Of a stretch of 64,000 bases of DNA, positions 34,144-41,615 are shown one piece after another. Every line of letters begins with the position of its first letter. The first letter of the stretch is position 1. Location of the stretch: contig JAUIAM010000001.1 of NCBI GenBank assembly GCA_030425485.1, forward strand, positions 1 to 64,000. The letters run 5' to 3'. The translations under genes were made by a program, and so were the position numbers. The notes beneath the pieces were generated by a model. It had not been told where the DNA came from. It saw nothing but the letters and a program-made list of their open reading frames with translations, and ran no database searches. This DNA is from Verrucomicrobiia bacterium. GTDB taxonomy: Bacteria; Verrucomicrobiota; Verrucomicrobiia; Opitutales; Cerasicoccaceae.

Positions 34144-35310
34144 CTATTCTTGCAAGGGTGAAGACTCGCCCGTGCCACTCTCGCCCGAAGTGGGGCCGGA
34201 GTCGGGGACTTCGGTCACGTGCTCAATGTCCGTGGGCGTCATCATATCCTGTGGCTTGCCCTTCGGCATGAGCATGGGGACGAACATGGCCAGCATGATC
34301 GCAACCACGGAGCCAAAGAAGGCTTTACCGGCATCGGAGAAGACCAGTGAGGTGACCTTCTTCTTACCTCGGTGGCGCATGCGCAGGGCCAGGCCGACTT
34401 CGCGCCCAGCGAGCAGACCGAGGAAGACCCAAGTCGTGCTCATGGGCATCTTTTCGGGCCAGGGCACATCCATGCCCATCGAGGCAAAGAGCTTCGGGAT
34501 ATAGTCCACCTTGAAGAAGAGCAGCACGATGCCGTAGAGCAGGTCAATAAAGGTGGCCGAGCGGATGTCGACGGTGTTGGTCTTCTTGGTAATGATCTTC
34601 TGGATCTTACCGCCGCGTTCTTTGAAGATGTAGCCTTGGAGGAGGACCATGCCGCCCAGGGAGAGCGCAAGCCCCCACCAGGTGAGTTCGCGCGGCAGGT
34701 AGACGAAGATATTGGCCAGGTCCTGCACGAGCCACATCGACCAGAGAAAGCCGGTCGATATCCATTGGAAAACCATCCAGCCGGGGTGCCTGGTCGTCGT
34801 GTGCTGCTTTTCTTCGGTGTAGATTTTGCGCTCCATGATCTGGAGCACCAGAAAGAAGATGATGAGACCGAGGGTGAAGGCGATGCCGTAGCCGACGAGC
34901 GACTTCTTCATCATGTCGGTGAAGAGCGCGACTGCCGTCGAGGGGTCCTGACCCTCCTGTCGGGCTACCAGGGCCTTGAACCCCGTCAAGACCAGCAGCG
35001 AGGTGCTGACGGGAATCCCCATGCGCGTAAGGATGACCAGACACAGCGGAGGCAGGATAAACAACCAGGTAAAGGTTGTCGGCATATCGATGTTCTTCGC
35101 TGCCAGTCGGCCAAAGGAGGGGTCGCCGCCGTTTACCACCCAGCCCCAGACGACCGTGACCACCATGATGCCCGAGATAAAAATCCACAGCAACCACCAG
35201 GGACGCTTGGAGTTGGACGACATGAAGGTGCCCAGCGTTTGGATCGAGTCGTTGGCGACAATGGAGTAGGCCGCCAACGCGAACCCGAGAATCATGAAAA
35301 ATTCAGACAT
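34144..35310 (-). CDS. divergent PiT-like (phosphate transporter family) carrier
   Basis: 388 residues with about 8-9 TM helices. I see an internal duplication that matches the PiT phosphate transporter fold: first half VANDSIQTLGT (18-28) and GIPVSTSLLVLTGFKA (98-113); second half VQDLANIFVYLP (195-206) and MPMSTTWVFLGLLAGRE (288-304). These correspond to the PiT GANDVANA and PVSTTHA signatures, though both are altered. The acidic, serine/glycine-rich tail of about 45 residues is cytosolic. The ion may be phosphate or something else. Between trpC and rsmA on the same strand. Confidence 0.65.
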   Translation of the reverse strand: MSEFFMILGFALAAYSIVANDSIQTLGTFMSSNSKRPWWLLWIFISGIMVVTVVWGWVVNGGDPSFGRLAAKNIDMPTTFTWLFILPPLCLVILTRMGIPVSTSLLVLTGFKALVARQEGQDPSTAVALFTDMMKKSLVGYGIAFTLGLIIFFLVLQIMERKIYTEEKQHTTTRHPGWMVFQWISTGFLWSMWLVQDLANIFVYLPRELTWWGLALSLGGMVLLQGYIFKERGGKIQKIITKKTNTVDIRSATFIDLLYGIVLLFFKVDYIPKLFASMGMDVPWPEKMPMSTTWVFLGLLAGREVGLALRMRHRGKKKVTSLVFSDAGKAFFGSVVAIMLAMFVPMLMPKGKPQDMMTPTDIEHVTEVPDSGPTSGESGTGESSPLQE

Positions 35311-35491
35311 AGGTGACAGGATTGGCCATCAAGCTGGCCAGTTTAGGCGCCCAGGGGGCGAAGCTTAGCATGCCGGCAGTTTTCCCCGTGCCGATTTGGG
35401 GGTGCAGTTTCTCCCTCAATGCAAGGTCACAATCGGGAGATAGAAAGCTCATGGATGCAGCGGTTCTAGAGAGGCTATGGGCTGAATCAAC

Positions 35492-35511
35492 CCATCTTTC
35501 TAAGAAGATGG
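35492..35511 (-). terminator. hairpin downstream of trpC
   Basis: CCATCTT (35492-35498) and AAGATGG (35505-35511) form a perfect 7-bp stem with a 6-base loop, 27 bases past the trpC stop. A second smaller hairpin ATGGG/CCCAT (35477-35495) overlaps it as an alternative fold. The T-run is weak. It would separate trpC from the PiT-like gene. Confidence 0.4.
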
Positions 35512-35537
35512 CATTTTCAACATTCCTGTAACATTTG

Positions 35538-36332
35538 TTATAATGCGTGCATGGCCTCCACAAAGTGCTCCGGCTCGTCATGCTTCATGAGGGCTTCGCC
35601 GATCAGGACGGCCTTTGCGCCCGCCTCGTAGACCCGCTCGGCGTCCTCCAGGGTGAAGATTCCGCTCTCGCTCACGGGCAGTATCCCGTCGGGGATCTGC
35701 GGGATCAGCTCCTCGGAAAAGGCCAGGTCGGTCTTAAAGCGGGCCAGATCGCGGTTGTTGACGCCGATCATCTCGGGTTCAAAGCGCAGGGCACGCTCCA
35801 GCTCCGGCTCGGAGTGGATCTCGTAAAGGATGTCCAGCCCGGCGGTGTCGGCGGCATCGCGCAGGGTATAAATCTCGTCGTCCTCCAGCGCGCGCACAAT
35901 AATCAGGATGCAGCGGGCCCCGGCTTCGGCGGCTTCGAGCACCTGCAAAGGGTGTACCATGAAGTCCTTGCGCAGGCAGGGGGTGGGGCGGCGGTGGTCG
36001 GAGAGGAAGTCGGTCACGGCCCAGAGATCTTTCAAGCTGCCGCCAAAGTACTTCTCGTCGGTCAGGACGGAGATGGCGTCGACTTCAGCATTGAGGTACT
36101 TGCGGGCCTGCTCTTCGGCTACGGGCAGCTCGGCGATCTGCCCGGCAGAGGGCGAACGCCGCTTGATCTCGGCGATGACACCCAAGCCGGGAGCGTTGAC
36201 TAGCGACTCGATGAAGCCGGGCCCGGCATACCCGCGATTACCAAAGCGGGCCAGCTCGGCATCGCTTACGGGGCGCAGCCGCGGGGCGAGCTGCTCGCGG
36301 GTGTGGGCCATGATTTCGCTCAGTTTGTCCAT
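35538..36332 (-). CDS. trpC: indole-3-glycerol phosphate synthase
   Basis: 264 residues. (beta/alpha)8 enzyme closing the indole ring in tryptophan synthesis. Catalytic and phosphate-binding blocks in order: VIAEIKRRSPSAG near residue 53, SVLTDEKYFGGSLKDL, CLRKDFMVHPLQ, IGVNNRDLARF, PVSESGIF and AVLIGEALMKHDEP. Stands alone, with no other trp gene in the window. Divergent from mazG across a 140-base gap that contains repeated 10-mers. Confidence 0.95.
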   Translation of the reverse strand: MDKLSEIMAHTREQLAPRLRPVSDAELARFGNRGYAGPGFIESLVNAPGLGVIAEIKRRSPSAGQIAELPVAEEQARKYLNAEVDAISVLTDEKYFGGSLKDLWAVTDFLSDHRRPTPCLRKDFMVHPLQVLEAAEAGARCILIIVRALEDDEIYTLRDAADTAGLDILYEIHSEPELERALRFEPEMIGVNNRDLARFKTDLAFSEELIPQIPDGILPVSESGIFTLEDAERVYEAGAKAVLIGEALMKHDEPEHFVEAMHAL

Positions 36333-36370
36333 GGGCGTTGTCGAAAGTTTACAAAGTTACGTGTAAGAGA

Positions 36371-36464
36371 GTTTGAAAGTCGGGCCAAACGCAATACTGT
36401 GCCAGAAGTTAACCGCGTTTGGCTACCTTTACTTTCAAACCCGCAAACAATCGAACTTTCAAAC
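36371..36464. promoter_or_regulatory. triplicated 10-mer in the trpC/mazG divergent gap
   Basis: ACTTTCAAAC occurs exactly at 36431-36440 and 36455-36464 (24 bases apart), and as its reverse complement GTTTGAAAGT at 36371-36380. In addition GCCAAACGC (36384-36392) is inverted as GCGTTTGGC (36415-36423). Such nested symmetric sites in a divergent promoter region look like operator sites, but no known regulator motif is recognised. Confidence 0.5.
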
Positions 36465-36472
36465 CTATATTC

Positions 36473-37171
36473 ATGAGCGAGTCCTCCTCCGCGCCCGTCC
36501 AAAGTTCGTCCAGCGCCCTGCTGGACCTACGTGAAACCATCGCCCGCCTGCGTGCGCCCGATGGTTGCCCCTGGGACCGCGAGCAGACCCACCAGTCGAT
36601 CTGCGATTGTCTGATCGAAGAGGTGGCCGAGCTGCTCGAAACCATCGACCGGCAGGACATGCCCCACATGCGCGAGGAACTGGGCGACCTGCTTATCCAC
36701 GTGGTTATGCATGCGCAGATGGCCGAGGAGGCCGGGCACTTTGACCTCGAACAGGTTGCCGCCGAGGTGAACGAAAAACTCATCCGCCGCCACCCCCATG
36801 TTTTTGGTGAACTCAGCCTGAGCAACTCCGACGAGGTCATGCAGACCTGGGACGCGATCAAAGCGCAGGAAAAGAAGAACGGCGTGCAGAGCGAGGGTCT
36901 CTTTAAACACCTCCCACCGCAGCTTTCGTCTATCCTCAGTGCCCGCGAGGTCTTCAAGCAGATCACGAAAAAGCAGTTGCCCGCCCCCGCATCTGTGGAT
37001 AGAAAAAAGATCGAAATGCACTCCCAATCTCTCACCGAAGCCAAGGCCGGCCAGCAGCTCTTTGAGTTGGTTGCCGCCTGCCGCCTGGCCGGTGTCGACC
37101 CCGAATCCGCCTTGCGCCGCTTCACCCAGCAGGTGCAGGATGAAACCGAAGCCCGTGCCGCTAAAAGCTGA
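36473..37171 (+). CDS. mazG: nucleoside triphosphate pyrophosphohydrolase MazG
   Basis: 232 residues from ATG 36473 (MSESSSAPVQ). Hydrolyses NTPs and dNTPs to NMP and pyrophosphate; house-cleaning enzyme. The N-terminal MazG domain has RLRAPDGCPWDREQTHQSI, EEVAELLETI and REELGDLLIHVVMHAQM, whose acidic residues bind Mg2+. VNEKLIRRHPHVFGE is the second signature. A shorter, degenerate second MazG domain follows at about 180-228, as in E. coli MazG. Its 3' end overlaps the next gene by 32 bases. Confidence 0.93.
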   Translation: MSESSSAPVQSSSSALLDLRETIARLRAPDGCPWDREQTHQSICDCLIEEVAELLETIDRQDMPHMREELGDLLIHVVMHAQMAEEAGHFDLEQVAAEVNEKLIRRHPHVFGELSLSNSDEVMQTWDAIKAQEKKNGVQSEGLFKHLPPQLSSILSAREVFKQITKKQLPAPASVDRKKIEMHSQSLTEAKAGQQLFELVAACRLAGVDPESALRRFTQQVQDETEARAAKS

Positions 37172-37907
37172 CAGACTCAGTTTGACCGAAGTCGAGACTT
37201 CGCAGGGTAAGGTAATGGTACCTTACGAGGTGCGCCGTTACAAAGGTTCACGGCACATCAAGCTATCCATCGGGCGGCAAAACCACGCCGTCCTCTCCGT
37301 GCCCTGGCGTTGCCCCATCGCCGAGGCGATGGAGTTTCTACGTTCGCAGGGCTCTTGGTTGGAAGAAAACCTCAATCAGCACCCGAGCCGCAGCTCACTC
37401 TTTGATTACCTGCAGGACAACCCACGGCTCTATGGCCTCGGGCACGTCCTGCGCCTGACCATTCACACCACCCGCGCTCGACCGTTCTACGTGTACGACA
37501 AGGCAGCGGGAGAGATTGAGATGCGCCTGCGGGCCGAAGCAAACAAGGAGACCGAAACGCTCGCCCTGTGCCGAAGCTTTGCCAGTGAAGTCATCGAAAT
37601 GCGCACGCTTGAACTCGCCGCCCAGCACAAGCTAAAGGTGGGCCGTGTCACCGTGCGCGACCAGTCCAGCCGCTGGGGCTCGTGCTCCAGCCGCCGTACG
37701 CTCTCGCTCAACTGGCGGCTCATTCTCTTGCGCCCACAGCTTCAGGATCACGTCATCCTGCACGAGTTGGCCCACCTGACGGAGATGAACCACAGCCAGC
37801 GTTTCTGGGACCTGCTCCGCAGCTACGATCCGCGCACGGACCACCACAACTCCCAGCTCAACCCGGCTGCCGCCCGCCTCATGCCGTTGGGCCGCTTGGC
37901 CGAGTAG
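37140..37907 (+). CDS. YgjP-type metallopeptidase (DUF45/M48-like)
   Basis: 255 residues from ATG 37140, which lies inside the 3' end of mazG. The C-terminal zincin site is HELAHLTEMNHSQRFW (HExxH and third ligand H), preceded by SRWGSCSSRRTLSLNWRLIL, the hallmark of the YgjP/DUF45 SprT-related family. A beta-rich N-terminal half (RRYKGSRHIKLSIG) is typical. Physiological substrates of the family are largely unknown. The 32-base overlap suggests translational coupling with mazG. Confidence 0.87.
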   Translation: MKPKPVPLKADRLSLTEVETSQGKVMVPYEVRRYKGSRHIKLSIGRQNHAVLSVPWRCPIAEAMEFLRSQGSWLEENLNQHPSRSSLFDYLQDNPRLYGLGHVLRLTIHTTRARPFYVYDKAAGEIEMRLRAEANKETETLALCRSFASEVIEMRTLELAAQHKLKVGRVTVRDQSSRWGSCSSRRTLSLNWRLILLRPQLQDHVILHELAHLTEMNHSQRFWDLLRSYDPRTDHHNSQLNPAAARLMPLGRLAE

Positions 37908-37947
37908 GGGGATTGACTCCATTCGGTTTCGTCACTATCGTTCACAC

Positions 37948-38160
37948 ATGATTACGGAAAAGGAAATCAGGGAAATGCCCCTCAACCAGAAGCTCAGGCT
38001 TATGGAGGTTATTTGGGACGACCTTATCCGTGAGCCTGAATCCGTAAATACCCCTGATTGGCACCGTGACGAGTTAGAGGCCACTGAGGCGCGCCGGGCG
38101 GTTGGGGGTGAGATCCCGCTAGACTGGGAAGCAGCCAAGAATAAGCTCTTGGGAAGATAA
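37948..38160 (+). CDS. antitoxin, addiction-module component family
   Basis: 70 residues. Matches the small addiction-module antitoxin family (TIGR02574 type): MPLNQKLRLMEVIWDDL resembles the family's helical N-terminus (xERLxLVExLWDSL), followed by PDWHRDELEATEARR and a C-terminal DWEAAKNKLL toxin-binding segment. The partner toxin starts two bases after its stop. It would bind and neutralise the toxin and repress the operon. Confidence 0.85.
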   Translation: MITEKEIREMPLNQKLRLMEVIWDDLIREPESVNTPDWHRDELEATEARRAVGGEIPLDWEAAKNKLLGR

Positions 38161-38162
38161 TT

Positions 38163-38456
38163 ATGACGCCCGAGATACTCCCTTCCGGCGTCCGCGACCT
38201 GGAGCACGGGCGGGATTTTTATGATTCTCAGGAGGCCGGAGTCGGCACTTATTTTCTTGAGACCGTCTTTTCTGCCATAGATTCGCTACGTTTGTACGCA
38301 GGTATTCATGGGGTAAAGTTTGGGTTTCATCAGCTGTTTGTGCCTAAGTTTCCCTATGCCATCTATTACAAGGTCGAGGGAACCCGTGTCGTGGTTTATC
38401 GAATACTGGATTGCCGGAGTGACCCGAAGAAACACAGACGTGCCTTAGCGCGATAG
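38163..38456 (+). CDS. RelE/ParE-family toxin
   Basis: 97 residues. RelE/ParE-superfamily fold: N-terminal helices (VRDLEHGRDFYDSQ), a central hydrophobic strand LFVPKFPYAIYYKVEG, then VVVYRILDCRSDPKKHRRAL, the typical strand with a terminal basic segment. Acts as a ribosome-dependent mRNA nuclease or a gyrase poison depending on subgroup; the sequence does not settle which. Downstream of its antitoxin in a two-gene operon. Base composition is slightly more AT-rich than the neighbouring genes, as is common for mobile TA pairs. Confidence 0.85.
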   Translation: MTPEILPSGVRDLEHGRDFYDSQEAGVGTYFLETVFSAIDSLRLYAGIHGVKFGFHQLFVPKFPYAIYYKVEGTRVVVYRILDCRSDPKKHRRALAR

Positions 38457-38557
38457 CGTAAGCACAGAACCAACGCTATTGCCGATAATACCTGCTCAGG
38501 CTTGCGCTTTGGGACTGCTTGGGCTTCGATGGTGGATTACTAAACTCGTAAATCCTT

Positions 38558-40603
38558 ATGCAGGCCACCACACCACCCGCACCCGCTCGGCAGGAAGCAC
38601 CGCTTCCGGTGGGGGCATGCTGTCATGATGACGAGGCACCGGGGCTTGGAGTGAGCTCGGAGACTTGGGCCAAGACCTGGCTCAAGGTAGCCATCGCGCT
38701 GGTCATTGCCGGACAGGGGACGATTTTCAGCCTCGGCTTTAATACCGCCGATCCGCGCCCGGAGTTTGGCAGCACGGTTTATTGGCTGCTCAACGGCGCG
38801 CTTGCCCTCTCGGCTACGATTGTCATCGGGCTGCTGGGGGTGCCCCTCATAAGGGAGATGCTGCGCGGGCTGCGGCAGGGGAAGCTCACCGTGGAGGCCC
38901 TGTTCGTCATCACCGCGTTGGGGGCCTTTGCCGGGTCGCTCGTTTCGACTTTTACCGGGACGGGCAGCCTCTACTACGAAGTCGTCGCCATCGTGCTGGC
39001 TATATATACGATAGGCAAAACGCTGGGCGCGCGTTCGCGGGCCAAGGCGTTGGAGGCGGCTGAGCGTCTGCGGACGGACTTCGACGCGGCCTGGGTGGAG
39101 TCGTGCTGTGCCGAGGGGCGCAAGCGCGTTCCTCTGGCTAAACTCCAGCCGGGGCAGGAGGTCATCGTGGCTCCCGGCGAACCTATCACCGTGGACGGCC
39201 AGGTCGTGCGGGGGGAAGGCTTTGTGCAGGAGACGGCCATCAACGGCGAAACCGAGCCCGTGCGGCGCGGCGAGGGCGAGTCAGTCTTTGCCGGAAGCTA
39301 CGCCGTGGACGCTTCGTTGGTTATCCGGGCCGAGGGACTGGCTGGCTCGCGCAAACTGGATGCTATCTTTGAAACCATCGAGGCCGCACGCCTGCGTCCC
39401 TCTGCCCTGCAAGCCCAGGCCGACCGCCTCACGCGCTGGTTCGTGCCCATCGTAATTAGTGTCTCGGTGGCGACCTTTATTTATTGGTCGGTGGTGGGCG
39501 CGTGGCAGGTGGCTCTCTTTAATGCCATGGCTGTGCTGCTGGTGGCCTGCCCCTGCGCCTTGGGGCTGGCTACGCCGATCGCCGTCTGGAGTGGCTTGAT
39601 GAACCTCTCCCGCTTGGGGTTGGTCTGTGGGGCGGGGGATTTTCTCGATACGCTGGCTACGGCCAAGTGGCTCATCTTTGACAAGACCGGGACGCTGAGC
39701 GGAGAGCGGCTCAGCCTGAGCCGGGTTGACGTTATGCCCGGGGCAGATGAGCCCGCCTTGCGCGCGATGATTCGCGCGGCGGAGACACCGATCCAGCATC
39801 CGGTGGCTGAGCCTTTAAAATCGCTCGAAACCGACGAAGCACTCCTGGCCAACTGCCGGGTGGAGGCAACAAAGCTTGTGCCGGGCAAGGGCTTGCAGGC
39901 TCGCGTCGCGCTGGGCGCTGGGCCGGAGCAAGAGCTACGCATTGGGGCGCTGGACTATATGCCCGAGGCGGAGCGTGCGGCCTTCTCCGCGCTGGGGACC
40001 GAAGAGGCCAAGCGGCGGCTCTATGTTACTTGTGAGGGCCGGGCAGTGGCAGTCATTTCGCTGGAGGAAAAACTCCGGGCCGATACGGAATCAACCATGC
40101 AGGAGCTGCGCGGACTCGGTTGCGAATTGGCCATCCTGACCGGTGACGAGGCCCCCCGCTGGCGCGAGTTGGCCGGGGTCAGCATCTGTGCAGGCATGCA
40201 CCCGGAGGCAAAAGTCGCCGCTGTACAGGAGCGTGAGGGCAGGGGAGAAGCGGTTGTCTTTATCGGTGACGGCATCAATGACGCCGCCGCGATGGCTGTG
40301 AGCTCGGGTGGTATTGCCATGGGCGCGGGGGCGGACCTTACCCGTTCGTCGGCTGCGGCAATCTTGGTCGGCAATACCCTGAGTTGCCTTCCGGAGGCGG
40401 TGCGGGTGTGTCGTCGTATACGTCGGGCGGTGCGCAGCAACCTGCTTTTTGCCTTGAGCTACAACGTCTTGGGCATGGGGCTGGCGGCAGCGGGGATTCT
40501 GCATCCGGTGGTGGCGGCAGTCTTGATGCTGGGCTCGAGCTCGCTTGTCTCCTGGCGTGCCGCCCGCTCGGCGCGTCTGGAAAGCGTCCAAAATGGTGCC
40601 TGA
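38558..40603 (+). CDS. ccoI: Cu(I) P1B-type ATPase, CcoI/CopA2-like
   Basis: 681 residues. P1B ATPase: metal site CPC at 331-333 (LLVACPCALGLATP), phosphorylated D375 (FDKTGTLSGE), GDGINDAAAM hinge, and C-terminal YN and MLGSSS residues that mark Cu(I) transporters. No N-terminal HMA domain; instead a short cysteine-containing start (GACCHDDEAPG). Two oddities: the actuator TGE loop reads NGE (229-231) and the SxHP motif reads IQHP. It lies directly upstream of an ACIII-cbb3 gene block that also has a ccoS-like gene, so I infer it is the CcoI-type pump loading copper for the oxidase. General copper export remains possible. Confidence 0.75.
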   Translation: MQATTPPAPARQEAPLPVGACCHDDEAPGLGVSSETWAKTWLKVAIALVIAGQGTIFSLGFNTADPRPEFGSTVYWLLNGALALSATIVIGLLGVPLIREMLRGLRQGKLTVEALFVITALGAFAGSLVSTFTGTGSLYYEVVAIVLAIYTIGKTLGARSRAKALEAAERLRTDFDAAWVESCCAEGRKRVPLAKLQPGQEVIVAPGEPITVDGQVVRGEGFVQETAINGETEPVRRGEGESVFAGSYAVDASLVIRAEGLAGSRKLDAIFETIEAARLRPSALQAQADRLTRWFVPIVISVSVATFIYWSVVGAWQVALFNAMAVLLVACPCALGLATPIAVWSGLMNLSRLGLVCGAGDFLDTLATAKWLIFDKTGTLSGERLSLSRVDVMPGADEPALRAMIRAAETPIQHPVAEPLKSLETDEALLANCRVEATKLVPGKGLQARVALGAGPEQELRIGALDYMPEAERAAFSALGTEEAKRRLYVTCEGRAVAVISLEEKLRADTESTMQELRGLGCELAILTGDEAPRWRELAGVSICAGMHPEAKVAAVQEREGRGEAVVFIGDGINDAAAMAVSSGGIAMGAGADLTRSSAAAILVGNTLSCLPEAVRVCRRIRRAVRSNLLFALSYNVLGMGLAAAGILHPVVAAVLMLGSSSLVSWRAARSARLESVQNGA

Positions 40604-40733
40604 TTCTCACCCGATTTGCTAATGGGTGCTAGAACAAATACTTATGGATGAACGAATCGTGGACGTTTTATCAAAATGTTCCATTTTTTTCTTTGCTTAA
40701 GCGGGTCTTTAACCTTTCATAAGCGCGGATCAA

Positions 40734-40919
40734 ATGACGGACACTAAGACGACACGAAAAACTTTCTTAAAAGGACTGGGACTCGCGGCAATTGCTACTG
40801 CGTTTACTTCCCTTGGCGCTTCGGCGGCAACGGGCAGCACGCACGCGCCTGCCGACAAACTGCCTATGGCCGCCCGCAAGGCACCCAAGGCCGTTGCCCG
40901 TCGTGGCGACTCCGTTTAA
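40734..40919 (+). CDS. tiny Tat-signal-like protein
   Basis: 61 residues. N-terminus resembles a Tat signal: TTRKTFLKGLGLAAIATAF, with an RK pair in place of the twin arginines, a hydrophobic core and an ASAA cleavage site at about residue 31. The mature peptide would be only about 30 residues, basic, and without cysteine or heme motifs. It lies 42 bases before actA, probably in the same transcript. Function unknown; possibly a secreted assembly factor or small subunit of the following complex. Codon use fits the neighbours. Confidence 0.6.
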   Translation: MTDTKTTRKTFLKGLGLAAIATAFTSLGASAATGSTHAPADKLPMAARKAPKAVARRGDSV

Positions 40920-40961
40920 TTTCCCCTTAATCTCTGGCGGATTCGTTACTCTCACGAGCAC

Positions 40962-41615
40962 ATGGCAAATATTTTTCCTAAATGGACTAACATAGCCCCG
41001 CTTAAAGTCGCGGCATGCTTGTTGTTATTCGTAGGCACCGTGGTGCTGGGCATTACCTACTACGCCACGCCTAAGTGGACAGAGGTCGGCTTTCAGCCCA
41101 TCCAGCCCGTCGCCTTCAGCCACGCGCTGCACGTTGACCAGCTCGGTCTGGACTGCCGTTACTGTCACACCTACGTTGACCGCTCCGAGCACTCGAACGT
41201 TCCGGCGGCCAGCACTTGCATGAACTGCCACAGCATGGTCCTCAGCAGTGACGACCGTCTCGCCCCCGTTCGCGAGAGCTATGAATCCGGCGAACCGGTA
41301 CCGTGGGTACGCATCCACAACACGCCGGACTATGTTTACTTTAACCACTCCGTCCACGTTAACCGCGGGGTCAGCTGCGTGGAGTGTCACGGTCAGATCA
41401 ATGAGATGGAAGAGGTCTATCAGGCCAAATCCCTCAGCATGGCCTTCTGCCTGGAGTGTCACCGCAACCCCGAAAACTTTATCCGCCCGCCGGACGAGGT
41501 CTACAACCTCGACTGGCAGCCCGAGAGCGCTGCGGCGCAGATCGAGCAGGGTGAAAAATTCGTCCATGACTGGAAAGTCATGCCGCCACAGAGCTGTTCC
41601 GGCTGTCACCGATGA
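40962..41615 (+). CDS. actA: alternative complex III subunit ActA, pentaheme cytochrome c
   Basis: 217 residues with an N-terminal membrane anchor (about 13-34) that holds the rest in the periplasm. Five CxxCH heme sites: C65-H69, C86-H90, C139-H143, C163-H167 and C212-H216. This is the usual ActA heme count. ActA receives electrons from ActB iron-sulfur clusters and passes them on. First core gene of the act cluster; its stop overlaps the actB start (ATGA). Several HxxH-type histidines (FSHALH, FNHSVH) can serve as distal heme ligands. Confidence 0.93.
   Translation: MANIFPKWTNIAPLKVAACLLLFVGTVVLGITYYATPKWTEVGFQPIQPVAFSHALHVDQLGLDCRYCHTYVDRSEHSNVPAASTCMNCHSMVLSSDDRLAPVRESYESGEPVPWVRIHNTPDYVYFNHSVHVNRGVSCVECHGQINEMEEVYQAKSLSMAFCLECHRNPENFIRPPDEVYNLDWQPESAAAQIEQGEKFVHDWKVMPPQSCSGCHR

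Noticed and set aside
35313-35531. 72-codon plus-strand frame in the trpC/PiT-like gap
   Set aside because: No ribosome site, no family, covers hairpins and a likely promoter region.
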